From contig CM114274.1 of assembly GCA_050084515.1 (NCBI GenBank), forward strand, positions 8,866,001 through 8,930,000: a DNA stretch of 64,000 bases, in the 5' to 3' direction. The notes under the pieces were generated by a model. That model was not told the DNA's origin and did not search any database. It was given only the letters and a program-made list of their open reading frames with translations. Of the stretch, positions 48,636 through 60,055 are shown in pieces (position 1 is the first letter of the stretch; each line of letters opens with the position of its first letter). The position numbers and the translations under genes were made by a program. Source of the stretch: Blasia pusilla. Its lineage: Eukaryota; Marchantiophyta; Marchantiopsida; Blasiales.

Positions 48636-49015
48636 TTGTTGGTTTTTGGAGCGCCCTTGATGTTGGGGAAAGCGTCATTTAGAGGATTGGGCTTGACGAG
48701 AGCCAATGTAGAGCGTTGCCCATTTTGGATACATACATCCTTGGGTGGAGCAAGCACCACAGAGTATATTACTCGACACGAGGTCGTGGTGAGGATTTGC
48801 CTGAGACATCCTACAGATGAGTCCGTGGTGCAAGCCAAGGCGATAGTGACTGATGTAGAGTCCTACGACGTCTTGGTTGGTGGAGCAGTGTTATATCCGA
48901 TGGGATTTTCCCTGGATTATTGGGAGGAGTTAGCGTCCTACAGACCAAGATGGCAGTCAAGTGATGGGCGCCTTAGCTATTTACCCATTCAATTCATAGG
49001 TGCAGTGATCGAGTG
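48636..49015 (+). pseudogene. Retropepsin-like domain, right copy
   Basis: The frame reads VFGAPLMLGKASFRGLGLTR, HEVVVRICLRHPTDES and VESYDVLVGGAVLYPMGFSL. The catalytic Asp of LDLGAQ in the left copy is Val here (GTT for GAT), and two residues differ in length, so this domain is dead. It ends with TGA at the end of the conserved region (AVIE*). Confidence 0.65.
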
Positions 49016-49025
49016 ACGGCCAGGA

Positions 49026-50384
49026 GTGATGGCAACCTTAGTAGCATTTAGAAGTGCCATCACTTGGCCTAGTGATTTGATTGAGGGACATGTCCATGAA
49101 GAGGATATTCCTGGTCCTGACATTTCTATGGAGAGGAGTGTCATGGTAGCCGCATCAGTCCGTGTAGGAGAGGTGCCGCCTTGGGGCTCGACTAAGGAGC
49201 TTCGACGCTTAGCCACCGAGTATGTGCAGACCGCGTGGAGCGAGACTTTTGTACTAGAGTGTGACGGGTCAAAGGAACCCCAGGTTGGAAGGAATGCTGC
49301 AATGACCCCTTTGGACACCACCCCGATTGTGTGGTGTATCCCAGAGAAGGGTATTCGGGTGTTGGATCTCTTTGGAGGGATCAGCAGTGGGTTAGTTGTT
49401 GTTTTGCACACTGGAGTGCGTGTGAAGTAGTACTTGTATGTGGAGATTGATGATGTTGGGAGACACACTTCACTTCACCATGTGGCGCTTTTACGCCTCC
49501 GTTTTCCCGACTTGTTGTCTGCGTCCGCCATTCAGGGTTACCAGAGTTCCCTATCGAGGGACATTTCATTGTTGGGGATGCAAGACTTAGAGCGAGTAAG
49601 GACCATAGACTTGGTCATTGCTGGTTGGTCGTGTCAGGGCTAATCGAGTGGTGGACAAGGTAGCAGGTTAGCTAACACTCGGTCCAGGTTATTTTGGGAG
49701 ATGATGCAGATCTTGCGACATTTATAAGATCATTAGCCTCGTTCTCCAACATAAATTTTGGAGAATGTGCCAATTTTGGGCGATTCTAGGTCCCGCGTGG
49801 TGACAAGTGCACATCAAGTGCGCGCATGGATTGGCCCAAAAGTGTTGTTAGATGCGACGAGTGTAGGTTCTAGAGCACACCGCCCACGTCTTTGGTGGAC
49901 CAACTTGGTACCATATGAGGTGTTGGGTAGGGCTTATGCAAGAGTGGAGCATCCCTTCAATTTGTTGGTGGATTCTATATTGGATCCGGGCCATCAATTA
50001 CAGGCAATGAGGCACTATGATGGATCGTCGTTGATTGTGGTCAGCAAGATTGGCATGCCAGGAGCAGCCTTTCCCACATTGGTGAGTTTTCCCTCTTCCT
50101 ATGCATTCAAGGAGGCCAAACTTGGCTTGGTTTTGGATGACCAGGTATAGAGGTTGATGGACCCCAACGTCGATGAGCGAAAGCGAGCGATGAGATTCCC
50201 CATAGGAGTGACAGTAGTACCATCACTATCAAAGGCATCACAACGTCATATCTTGGGTCAGGCGATGGACTTGAACTGCTTGACATGGATTTTCAGCTTA
50301 GGAGTAGCTGAGCAACGTCATTTGAGGATGCAACAAATCACAAAAGTTGCGTTGGTGAGCCCCATGCCTACCGAGACGGTTTAA
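49026..50384 (+). pseudogene. Linker plus C5 DNA methyltransferase (DNMT3-like), right copy
   Basis: The first frame (49026-49430) runs without a break from the protease linker (DLIEGHVHEEDIPG, MTPLDTTPIVWC) into motif I, RVLDLFGGISSGLVVVL. This shows that the methyltransferase is fused in the polyprotein. Later frames carry DLVIAGWSCQG (motif IV with Pro changed to Ser, then a TAA), ILENVPILGDSRSRV (motif VI), SVGSRAHRPRLWWTNL and LGQAMDLNCLTWIFSLG. Stops are at 49428-49430 (CAG in the left copy), after CQG, and at 50148-50150 (CAG in the left copy). Length and order match the left copy. Confidence 0.87.
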
Positions 50385-50613
50385 GGCAGTGGCTAGGGGC
50401 AAGACCTAAGGAGATCAACACACTAGGGATGATCGGGAGAGACACCCCTGGACTTCTTGGGATGTTTTGTAGGTACGCGAGGAGATGATAGCCACAACAT
50501 CAAGCGTGGTTCAAGGTACTGCACGTGGAGATGAGAGTTCTATTGTCCGAGACGGGGTTGCACTAAAGCAACCATCGACATCCGCGTCAGAGAGTCCTAT
50601 CGTAGTCACGATG

Positions 50614-52335
50614 GAGACTTGGGAGCCAGATATGGGCCCTAAGTTGACAGGAGGAGAGCGGCATCAGATACACCAATTCCTTAGGAATTATAGGAGCTAT
50701 TTTGTATTTAGTATGCATGATTTGGATACGCTGATGGGTCCAGGAATCCGCATTGAGTTGTCGAGTGATACGCCGATCTTTCAATGATCCTACAGGTACA
50801 GTGACATGGAGAGGGCACTGATTCAGAGTAGAGCCATGACTTGGTTGGAGGAGAACTAGTGGAGATGTCGCATGGAGAGTATGCATCTACCACTATCATG
50901 CCCACCAAGAAGGATGTGCATGGCAAGTGGAAGGATAGGCGGATGTGTGGAGATTACCGACCTATCAATCGACAGACAAAGTCCAATAGGTATGCCGTGC
51001 CCACCCTTGAGGAGATCTTTGATGCAATTGGGCATGCAAAGGTCTTCAGTTCATTGGATTTACCATCAGCTACCTATCAAATTGGAGGATAGGCAGAAGA
51101 CGGAATTTTGGGGCATCGATCCTCACGGAAAGGATTGCTTGTACTAGTGGCGGTTCTTACCATTTGGGTTAAAGAACGCCCCGGCTGAGTTTCAGAGGGT
51201 CATGGATAGGATCTTGGCAGGTTTGGATTTTGCTAGGTGTTATATTGATGACATCGTAGTCTTTAGCGCCACGGTTGAGGAGCATGAGCGACATCTAGAG
51301 GAGGTGTTTTGACGATTGCAGTTACAAGGATTGAAGCTACATCCAGGTAAGTGCAAGTTCTTCTACGACTAGATTAAATACTTGGATCATACGATATACC
51401 TAGGGGGCCTTGCTATTTCACGCATTCCACGCCCTACAGATATGAGTCGAGTTCGTGCATTCATGGGATTGGCGAACTTCTATCGACGATATGTCAAGGG
51501 TTTCAGTTTGATTGCAAAGCCGCTAACCTTGATGACCAAGGTGGATCAGGAGTGGCACTGGGGGGATGAGCAAGAGAGAGCATTTCACATGCTCAAGGAC
51601 AGATTGACGTCCGCGCCTATATTGAGGAGATCAATCAGGGGGCGTCTTTTCCAATTGCATACCGATTGGAGCATGTTGGGGCTTGGAGCCGTGCTCACCT
51701 ACCATGATGATAATGATGGTACAGAGTTTGTGGTGGCTTACGCTAGTTGCTCGAAAAATGCTGCAGAGGCAAAGTATAGCTCATATGAGGGTGAGTGCTT
51801 GGCTGCATTGTAGGCTGTCGCACATTTCAGATGTTATCTATTCGGCAATCCCTTTATCATCATTACTGATCATCATCCACTTAAGTGGTTGATGGAGTCC
51901 GACAAGCTTACAAGGAAGCTTACAAGGTAGGCTCTTTTGTTACAGGAGTATGATTCCCAAGTGGTGCATAGACTTGGGACGCTCAACCAGGATGCATATG
52001 GTTTGAGTCGTAACCGATGCCCGAGTCAGCGAGATGCAATTGGAGCTCGTTGGCATGGTGAGAGTGATGAGGAGTTGGTGCTAGGATGGCATGCGTCAGC
52101 CTATTTGGGCTTTTTGGCTATGGAGAGCCAGATTGCTGAGACTTCGATGGCGAGGTTTGATGGAGAGTGCTTAGATCCAGAGGCCGGTGAGGAGACAATA
52201 GGTGGCCGAGACATTCACAATAATGGAGTGGTCTTGGGTACTGGCAGCGTCGCGAGGAGAGTGGGTGCTAGAGAGCGGGATCAGATCCTACAACGAGCTA
52301 GACGGTTCCGATGGGAGGGCACACATGTGTTGTGA
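50614..52335 (+). pseudogene. Reverse transcriptase and RNase H, right copy
   Basis: It begins TWEPDMGPKLTGGERHQIHQ. RT blocks: CGDYRPINRQ, VFSSLDL (then a short deletion that removes the RAGYHQ part and shifts frame), TAG at 51145-51147 after CLY, FLPFGLKNAPAEFQRVMD, CYIDDIVVFS. RNase H blocks: HTDWSMLGLGAVL, YSSYEGECLAAL, then TAG at 51811-51813 (TGG in the left copy), ITDHHPLKWL and NQDAYGLS. A deletion near 51410 removes about 10 codons after LGGL. It is clearly the same gene as 10801-12474. Confidence 0.9.
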
Positions 52336-52476
52336 GTGTGGGAGGATAGTAGAGTGCGTATAGTGCCTCATTCTTTGTAGAGAGCAAGTTTGGTGCGTCA
52401 CGCCCACGAGGAGTTGGGTTATTTTGGAGTGAAGCGGACGTACAACTTGCTCCAGATTCAGTATTAGTGGCGAGGC

Positions 52477-53490
52477 ATGCATATTGACGTTCAGCAGTTT
52501 GTTGCCAGATGCATGGTGCGTGATCAAATCCGAGCATTGTTCAATGCTCCGAATCCACAGTTGCGTCCACTTCCGATCATGGGTTTAGGTTATAGATGGA
52601 GTTTGGATTTTGCACGACCTTTGCCTTTGATAGAGCGCCATAGTCGTTATGTGTTGGTGATGGTCGAGCACTTCTCAAAGTGGATACAGTTGATTGCATT
52701 GCCTAATAAAGCGAGTGAGGGAGTAGCGTATGCCTTCCTAGATCGAGTGCTAAGTCATTACGATGCACCAGCTGAGGTGTTGACAAACTAGGGTACAGAG
52801 TTCCACGGGGAGTTTGAAGCCTTGTATGATCAGGCACTGATCGACCACTGCACTACCTCGCGAGATCATCCTGAGGTGGATGGACTAACGGAGAGGGTTG
52901 TGCAAACGATGAAGAGAGGACTACGCAAGTATGGCTTGCAAAGAGGTCACCTAGGAGATTGGGACCTTCAGTTGCCGTGGTTGGCGATGGGATACTGATT
53001 CAGCAGGCAGGCATCCTTAGCATCTTTCTTACCGTACTTGTTGCTTTATGGCCAAGAGCTAGATTTACCTCTGGCCATTCGTCGAGATGTTGGTGAGGTG
53101 TTGAACCTTGATGATCCTGATGTATGGATGCAAGCATATTCTCAAAGGGCTGAGTTGTTTCAGAGAGTGATGCCCATGGTGTTTGAGAACTTGGCGATTG
53201 CGCAACATCGGGATACGTTGAGGTATGCGACTATTTGGGGAGGTGGTTATCGACCTACTATCCGGAGGTTTCATCAAGGAGACTATGTCTACTTGCAGTA
53301 GACGGTACCCACGACGTTGGATGTGACTGCAGGGCGCACCATCTTGAGAGTGCGTGAGGTTTTGCCATCCGGTGTTCTCTTATTGGCGGGACGCGATGGT
53401 ATAGTTTGGAAGGACCATCTGCGTAACTGTGCATCATGTCATCTTCCGAACATTGACCCAAGCTTAGCAATAGTTCCTGTAGGCTTGCGG
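52477..53490 (+). pseudogene. Integrase, right copy
   Basis: Frame 52477-52791: VQQFVARCMVRDQ, YRWSLDFARPLP (catalytic Asp), VMVEHFSKWIQLIALP, FLDRVLSHYDAPAEVLTN. The second catalytic Asp is Asn and is followed by TAG (52789-52791). Then GTEFHGEF and HPEVDGLTERVVQ with the catalytic Glu. The C-terminal part (53038-53301, NLAIAQHRDTLRYATIWGGG) ends with TAG where the left copy has CAG. RTILRVREVLPSGVLLL follows and leads into the PHD finger. Confidence 0.85.
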
Positions 53491-53631
53491 TGTATGTTGT
53501 GTGGTTTCGCCCGTGGTGCTGCCACTATGCTAGTCTATGATGCGTGTTTGAGAGGATGGTATATGGCATGTTTGACGCCACCTCTCACTAGGGTTCCTCA
53601 AGGATGATGGATGTGTCCCAGATGTACATAA
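53491..53631 (+). pseudogene. PHD finger, right copy
   Basis: CMLC, then YDAC, RGWYMAC, PPLTRVP, a TGA (CGA in the left copy at the Arg of GRW) and WMCPRC. The third ligand Cys and the His are Tyr here. The left copy keeps both. The position directly after the integrase C-terminal domain is the same in both copies. Confidence 0.8.
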
Positions 53632-53941
53632 AGTAGATAGTTCTATATTCTGACTTATGTCTATGACATGAATGACAAGAAGGCGACTAACGATGGGGCC
53701 ACATAAGCATCCGGCCTTCTTGCTCTTAGCGTCCGAGAGATGTATGTCATGGTAGGTAGGGATAGATGGCTATCTGGATTTAGAGGGACCTAACCACCAG
53801 CTAGGGAGGCAATTGGAGATATTTTGGTACTTCTTGTCTCATTTTTTGGATGCCATGAGTTAGCATGGGATCGTGTGTGTTTGTGTGTGTGTTCGGTGAC
53901 AGCGATGTATGTTGTGTAGCGATGTGTATGCACACGACAAC
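53632..53941 (+). other. 3' untranslated part and first 3' terminal block, right copy
   Basis: Non-coding sequence conserved with 9118-9420 of the left copy (ACTAACGATGGGGCCACAT, CTTCTTGCTCTTAGCGT, GACCTAACCACCAGCTAGGG), then AATTGGAGATATTTTGGTAC to CACACGAC at 53938, followed by AAC. No polypurine tract precedes the next unit. Confidence 0.65.
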
Positions 53942-54587
53942 TGTCACGTCTTTTAGGATAGATCGCTGAGATCTAGTAGAGCGCCTTCATGAGTAGTGGA
54001 GGACAGGTTTAGTAGGTCGAGGATGACCTGTTGAGGCTCCGGGAAACCTAAGAGAGTAGGTTTCCCCTTTGTTTCGGCTCATTTGGAGCCATATTGAGGA
54101 ACTTACTATTTAGGTAAGTACCATTTTGAGTATATGATCAACTTTCTAGTTTTGGTAAGTGGCCCTTGACCTCCTACATCAGGTCAAGAGCCAAGGAGGT
54201 GACTTGGGAGCATAGATTACCATGGAGAGAGCTTGGGAGAGGGGAGGGGTATACTTCAAGGAGAGAGAACTTGAGAGCTCAATCTCTCTTTGTTGAACCT
54301 CTTGGCATGAAACGGCGAAGCTATGGTCTTGTTTGCCTTGTGTATGTAACCCAAGCCTCTAATTAAGAGGGTGGGTTTGGTTTGATTTTGAGAGAGACAT
54401 GTGAGAGTGCACATATGTGAGAACTATGGTGTTGTGAGAGAGATTGGATTTTATTTTAATTGGAGATATTTTGGTACTTCTTGTCTCATTGTTTGGATGC
54501 CCTGAGTTAGCATGGGATTGTGCGTGTTTGTGTGTGTGTGTTCGTTGACAGTGATGTATGTTGTGTAGCGATATGTACATGCATGAT
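53942..54587 (+). repeat. 646-bp terminal unit: 5' terminal region fused to the 3' block
   Basis: It starts TGTCACGTCTTTTAGG, as the left copy does, and runs to TTGGATTTTATTTTAATTGG, where it passes straight into the block that ends GTACATGCATGAT. It is bounded by AAC on the left and by the target RT sequence (AATACTCATATTG) on the right. It is either the 3' LTR of this copy or a short deletion derivative joined in tandem. Confidence 0.7.
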
Positions 54588-56150
54588 AATACTCATATTG
54601 TGGGTCTTAGAGATCTAGTCGTCCTTGCATTTTGAAACTTTTTTACACAGTTGGCACATATCGGCCTTGTGGGAAGGTGAAGAAGTGCAAGGCTTGGTCA
54701 CCATGAGGCCTACATGATGATCTTCATTTACCCAAAAAATTCATGACACTTATTGTAGGGCTTTGCATCTTGGGAGTCTCACTTGGGAGCCAAGACTTTG
54801 TCTCGAGTTTCATGCTGGTGGCTCTAACCAAGGTTTTGCTCCACGTCGATGATCTCACGAGGATTGGTGATCCTCAAGTGGCCTATGGCATTCTCTCTTC
54901 TTGTTTTGCGTGTCGACCTAGTTATTTCACTAGAGCTATTTGGATGTCTAGTCAACTTTTCATTCTCTATAGATAGGTGTTTGGGGATCTTGTAGGACCT
55001 GATTTCTCTAAGTGCCCCATGGGGGAGCTAGCTCATAGATAGACTTCTTGGCTGATTGCCTTTGGTGGAGTAGGTCTTCTTTGGACATAATTCTAGGCTT
55101 TTTTGAAGAGTTAGGCCATACTAGAATCCCTTCTTTGCTCAAGATTTATGGTTAGGGATAGACAAGTCCTTCTATAGTGCGTGTCCATGTTGGTGATAGC
55201 TTGTTTCCACTACATTCTTCCCTCAGAGCATGTAGAGATTCTCTTCTTGCTGAGGCCAGAGCGGTTCTCCCGAGTTTCTTTCCTTAGTTACCTCCGGTCA
55301 GTCTGGGCTCGAATCTTCTTTGATGAAAGCCCATTTTGAGGCAGTTTTTATAGTCACTATCTTAGATAGGGATATTCCCATGGAGGTTTGGGCATGTATT
55401 TTCTCTTGCTCCAGAAAGGGGGTCGGCTCATGGGTGGGGCCTCGCCCCCTCATCTTGCCTTTCCATATTGCAACACTTACCTACATGCACCATCTAGATG
55501 CGGTTCTGATTGGGCCTCTCCTAACCATCGGTGGTTGGTTTGACACATTGTGAGTGTAGCCAGTGTCTCGATCCACTTGGTATGCATTTAGCACATTTTC
55601 TATTGGGGGGTTAGAGGATTGCCACTCACGATGTTGTGCGGGATGTTATGTTTAGTATTGCTCACGAGAGTGGCTTCAACGTGCATAAAAAGAGACACTA
55701 ATCCATGTGGGATTCCCATATCCGTGCTTGTCTTTATGTGACAGGAAAGGTTGAGGTGATGGTGGCAGCTCTTGTAGTGATAGATCCTACGTGGGAGGGT
55801 GTTGCGAGCCTAGGTGGTGGCATAAGGGAGATTGCTACAAGGAGTAGCAACGGCGGTGAAGAAGGCCCATTTCTTTAGTCGACTTCACGCTGGACATCAA
55901 TTCGTTCACCTAGCCATGGAGATGTATAGGGCTATGGGAGAGAGGTTTGACTCATTCCTTACGGATTGCGTCCATCATATCCAATCGAGAAATGAATTAT
56001 CATTAGCTATTATGATTCTCTACCATAGGCAATGGATCTCCATATCTTGACAATATGCCTAAGCCAATCAGATTTTGTGATGGTTCAACCGGTGGTAGAC
56101 ATCGGGACTAGAAACCGGTGGTAGACATCGGTGCTAGAAACCCACTTTAT
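54588..56150 (+). pseudogene. Non-LTR-type reverse transcriptase, C-terminal part
   Basis: It resumes right after the element with NTHIVGLRDLVVLAF, LAHIGLVGR, then GLCILGVSLGSQDFVSSFML and DDLTRIGDPQVAYGILSSCF, ACRPSYFTRAIW. Later frames carry a C-terminal part ending FSRLHAGHQFVHLAMEMYRA and GERFDSFLTDCVHHI. Several stops and frame changes occur. It is the same family as 43867-44449; roughly 65 residues around the YADD block are missing between the two halves. The C-terminal end matches 62750-63250. Confidence 0.72.
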
Positions 56151-56616
56151 GGTAATCATGTCTCTCTAGATGTTGCTGCTCTTCTATTATGGTGAGATGG
56201 TTCCCGAAATCCCTCCCCCGGTTTTTTATGTCTCTATGCTTGGACTCTACTTCGGAAAATTCTATCCCTAATCGAACCCTATCTATCCCTAAACAACCTT
56301 GTAAAACCCCCGCCCGCGTCGCGGCCACCCTACCTACGCCGTTTCTCCCGTTTCGATCTCCGTCCCCGTCCCCTACTGCGCCGTTCAGTCCAACCGCGCC
56401 GTCAACCTGACAGCCCCGTTAACAGCGCTTAATAGGCGCTGTTAGCGCTGTACGAGATAGGCGCCGCCTCTACCCTACCACGCCGTTGCACCCTCGCGGA
56501 ACGGAACCCCGGGTCGCGTTCCGTCCGTCCGTCCGTCCGTCAGACAGCGGAAACGCATTAAACGATGGCGGGCCCCGAGGTGGAATCAACTTGAATCTAG
56601 GCTTGTTATTTATTAC
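56151..56616. other. GC-richer segment, possible intron of the exon at 56617
   Basis: It contains a short (CCGT)n run at about 56519-56540 and ORFs on both strands with no domain. If the exon at 56617-56769 is real, this would be its first intron, now cut by the non-LTR element. Confidence 0.35.
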
Positions 56617-56769
56617 CTCTTTGACGGTCCAGCGAGGCCATGAGGCAAAGCCATCGTTAGTTTCAGTAGGGACTCCAATATTTGTGGAGGACAAAGGAGC
56701 AGTTGTTTGATTGCCTGATGTGTACTTTCTTGTGAGCTTTTTTCGGGCCTGAGCAACTCGACTGCCCAT
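56617..56769 (-). CDS. Possible orphan first exon of a host gene
   Basis: An ATG at 56769 opens a 51-codon exon, MGSRVAQARKKLTRKYTSGN to SWPRWTVKE, that ends exactly before GTAATA, a plausible donor. Composition is gene-like and basic at the N-terminus, compatible with a targeting peptide. I recognise no family and find no downstream exon before the transposon at 56150. It may be a gene truncated by insertion, or a chance ORF. Confidence 0.35.
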
Positions 56770-59700
56770 TGTCGCGCTCACCGCGAGAAGAGATGAGAGG
56801 AGAGGAGAGGAGAGGATAGTCTTCCAGAAACTGATTTCAGAATCAGCTCAAGCGAAGGAAATCTCGTTGCAATGATTTTACTCGTCTGCAGCTTCGTGAC
56901 GAATCCATATGAAAATAAACGAATTCAGAGTAATCGATAGGAAGTATTTTCACAATGCTCATTATGTCCGTCTCTTAGCGGAGCTGCAAATGCAAAGTAT
57001 GCCCCGATTGGGCTCCTTTCTCTGGAGCTTTGGAAGGGAGTGCGGGCAAAGATCGTAGCAGGGACGAGATCATTGTCACCTACACAAATAGATGCAGACC
57101 AAATAGCCATGAAGAACTGAACACCCTTGAATTTGTCGAATTCCGTGGATGATCAGATAGGTATTCACATTGTCCCCGGTGCTCGGAGAACTTGATAGCT
57201 AGCAAGAAGCTCGAAACTCCTTGTCTATCGGTCTATTGATCGCAATACGTATTGCACTACCTCGTGAGCATCGAAGTCATCCGTCCGACTGCGTCATGAG
57301 GAGATCACAACGTTTTCGTGAACTGGGAATTCCAGAAGAGTTTCTACTGTGGGGAGTGGCGATATCTGTCTGTATGTTGTGGATGTGAAAGCTTCGGTTG
57401 TAGGTTCACGAGTTCCGTGAGCTCCATGACAACAACAAGTTCGGAGCTCCCCTCAGTTAGTTCACCAGCTTCGTGGGGTAAGTTCGTCCGCTCTCACCTC
57501 TGCCTTCCGTTTTGGTGGTAGACATTTTGAGACTAGTATTATATTGGAAGCAAGAAGGATGTATTTCAAGAGGTGCACATGATTGAACGTATGACTTTCC
57601 TGTGAGGTCACTGCGCTTCATCAATCTTTGGTTATCTAAATTGGTGATGAGTGATGACAGGCTCGAGAGCTATTATAATACCCTATTCCGTCTACATAAT
57701 CCCTAGGGGGTTTGGCTTCCATGGAAGCTTTGGATGGAGTGACGAAGAATTTTGGATTTCCATTCCCTTCTAGTTGCAGTCACCATGAACTTTATTCAAG
57801 CTGGAAATTGTGTGAATCCCGGTTGATTGAGTGGGTGGTGATTTTCACTGACACGTAGTAGGTGTGTTCTAAGGTATAGTTGTATTCAAGATGTTCGTGA
57901 TTCATTTCGTCCTAGTAGTTTGACGCTTTCTCAGTGACTGCTAATGAACAGATCGATGTACTGAGCTCTTATATTGTAGACTCTCCATGGCTGTTTTTTC
58001 TACCATATCTCAAACTTGCGCTTCTTGTGATACATGATACATCTTCTACGTTAGATTTGATGGTTTTTTTTCCATTTTCGGACTTGGAGTCTTTCTTTGT
58101 GTTTCATTTTGGGTTGGAGACAGAGAGCAGTAGCAAACTTAGAAGTCGACCAGTTTCCTCCAAATTGCAGAGAGGATCCCAAAAGATGTTGACGCGTTCG
58201 TACACTGTCTGCCAAAGACTATTTGGCAAGAAAAAAATCTTCCTTACCTCTTCCCCGCTTATGACACTCACCTTTTTTACAATTCTCCCTTCATTGAAAA
58301 AAATTAGTCATGGGAGAAGAAAAACAATGGCAACTCCCTCGTTAGAAAGGAATTCATTTCTCTTCTTGGAAAAAAGTTGCAATAAAGTTGGAATTTTTCC
58401 TCACTTCCATTTATCTTTCCTTGTTTCTTTGAAAAGATCATTTCTTCATCTCTCACTTCCAAATATCTATTAATCGCACATATGAAGCGGATGTTAGAGA
58501 GAAACATTTTTGTCTTCTTTCGAGTTTCGCAGCTTACTCCTAGTTTCGTGTAATAAGGATTTTTGGTGGAAGGCTCTCGATCTGAAAGTTGGGAACTTAC
58601 TACTGTAGCCACAATTTATAGACATGCACGTCACGCGTAGCTGCCTATATGGGTATGGAACTGCCACTCACTACGAGGACTCATGAGCTTCATCTCCATA
58701 GCAAGAATAAGAGAGCTCACTCCACCATGGTGTCATGTCCAGCCGGAGAAATAATAAGTATGAATGAGCTCGAGAGTAAGGCCAGCTCAAAGACCAGACG
58801 GCTCAAGAACTGAGTCCAAGAAAGAGAAGTTTGCTTGATGCATTCATTAGCTTCACTTGTGATTTCTCACTGCAATGGGGAAAAAATAATCAGAATTCCA
58901 CAGGAGACGAGATTGAAGGACACTAAGTAGCTAGGAATCATAATTCCACACGAGGAAAGTGGGTAACAAGTCGTGGAGTACACTCTCACTCAAAAAATAA
59001 TGCAAACAGATAGTCCGGATGCTACGACGGAGTAACAAAGTGTAGTAGTCCTACTCGTGACTCCACAATGGATGGAAGCTGGTGTCGAGATTTCTCGCTG
59101 AAGAAAAGAAAAAGTCAGGTCTGCAGAATAAGAGGAAGGGAGAAACGTTATGTCCATCGCCTGCCTACTTCTGAGTTTCATGTCAGTGAACCGTAATAAT
59201 TGATATGGATTGCGTGTGATGTGTGTTGTGATACATTCATTCCTCACGAAACGCTAATCCAAATCGCCCACCCTGGTCCATGGCGTGTTCTTCGCACAGA
59301 TCTGATGCTGGTCTTACGAGGAATTTGAGAGCTACATTCATCGTGCCAATCAATCCAGGCTCCTATACAACTACTTCCCTCGGTTCTGTAGGAAGCAAAT
59401 AATTGATAAATGTGACAAGCATTCCATGGGACGATCTGGAAGATCACGAATGAACGGATCATCGAGACGAGTGGAAGATCCCCAGTCGTCGCACAGATTC
59501 TCGCTCTTAGATTACCTATGCGAGATTCGATGCAGTCGGGTGATTTGAGTCCACTCATGCAGCGCGGAGAGCAAAGTCCAGAGGCCTTCGGATTGCTGCA
59601 AGAGATTCACGTTGTCAACTGTCGATGTCCTACGCAGAGTGTGGACGCGTTGATACGATATGAGAGGGTCAAGACTACCTAGTGCTCCAGTTGGTCTCTC

Positions 59701-60055
59701 TCGACTTCTTCTTGCCTCGGATGCTGAGTGATCTCTTGAAGCCCTCGATCAACTCCTTATTGCTGTACAGGCTAGTATAGGATTGTGTTTTCTTTTGGCT
59801 GAGGTGCTGTTGCAAGAGATCCACGTTGGTATCGAGAGAGCAATGTACTTGCGATGTGCTAATCCTAGAGCTATGAATGATCGACCAGTTCCATGAAAAT
59901 TTGTTCGCTTAGTTTCTTGAGCGGGACTGCGGTGGGTGGAGTTCGAATGAGTGTCGTAACCGGTCGGGTTGTTGTGACCGAGTCGACGATCGGATGAATA
60001 AACTTACAAGTTCCTAGAGTTCCGGAATTTGATGTCGCTGCGGAGAAGTAGAGCG
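56770..60055. other. Intergenic sequence and downstream flank of MFS gene B
   Basis: The composition is moderate. The longest frame (57934-58473, plus, 179 codons) starts at a non-ATG codon, is rich in F, L and S, and shows no domain. Minus frames at 59244-59558 and 58304-58612 are likewise unremarkable. A GAGAGGA run is near 56795-56815. No element ends were found. Confidence 0.4.

Larger units (their letters stand above)
44450..54587 (+). mobile_element. Ty3/gypsy-type retroelement with a DNA methyltransferase and a PHD finger, right copy
   Basis: Second copy, in the opposite orientation to the left one. The 5' end starts about 200 bp inside the terminal region: position 44450 corresponds to 54142. 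It is joined to RT sequence at a short CTTTCTAG homology, so both the element's first bases and part of the target were lost. Domain order equals that of the left copy, and the full gag N-terminus is kept. The 3' end has the terminal block, then AAC, then a 646-bp unit of 5' terminal region fused to the block. The two copies of the terminal region differ at roughly twenty of 310 positions by eye. Many stops; not functional. Confidence 0.88.

Noticed and set aside
57934-58473. 179-codon plus-strand ORF
   Set aside because: Non-ATG start, low-complexity F/L/S composition, no domain or splice context; kept only as unassigned sequence.
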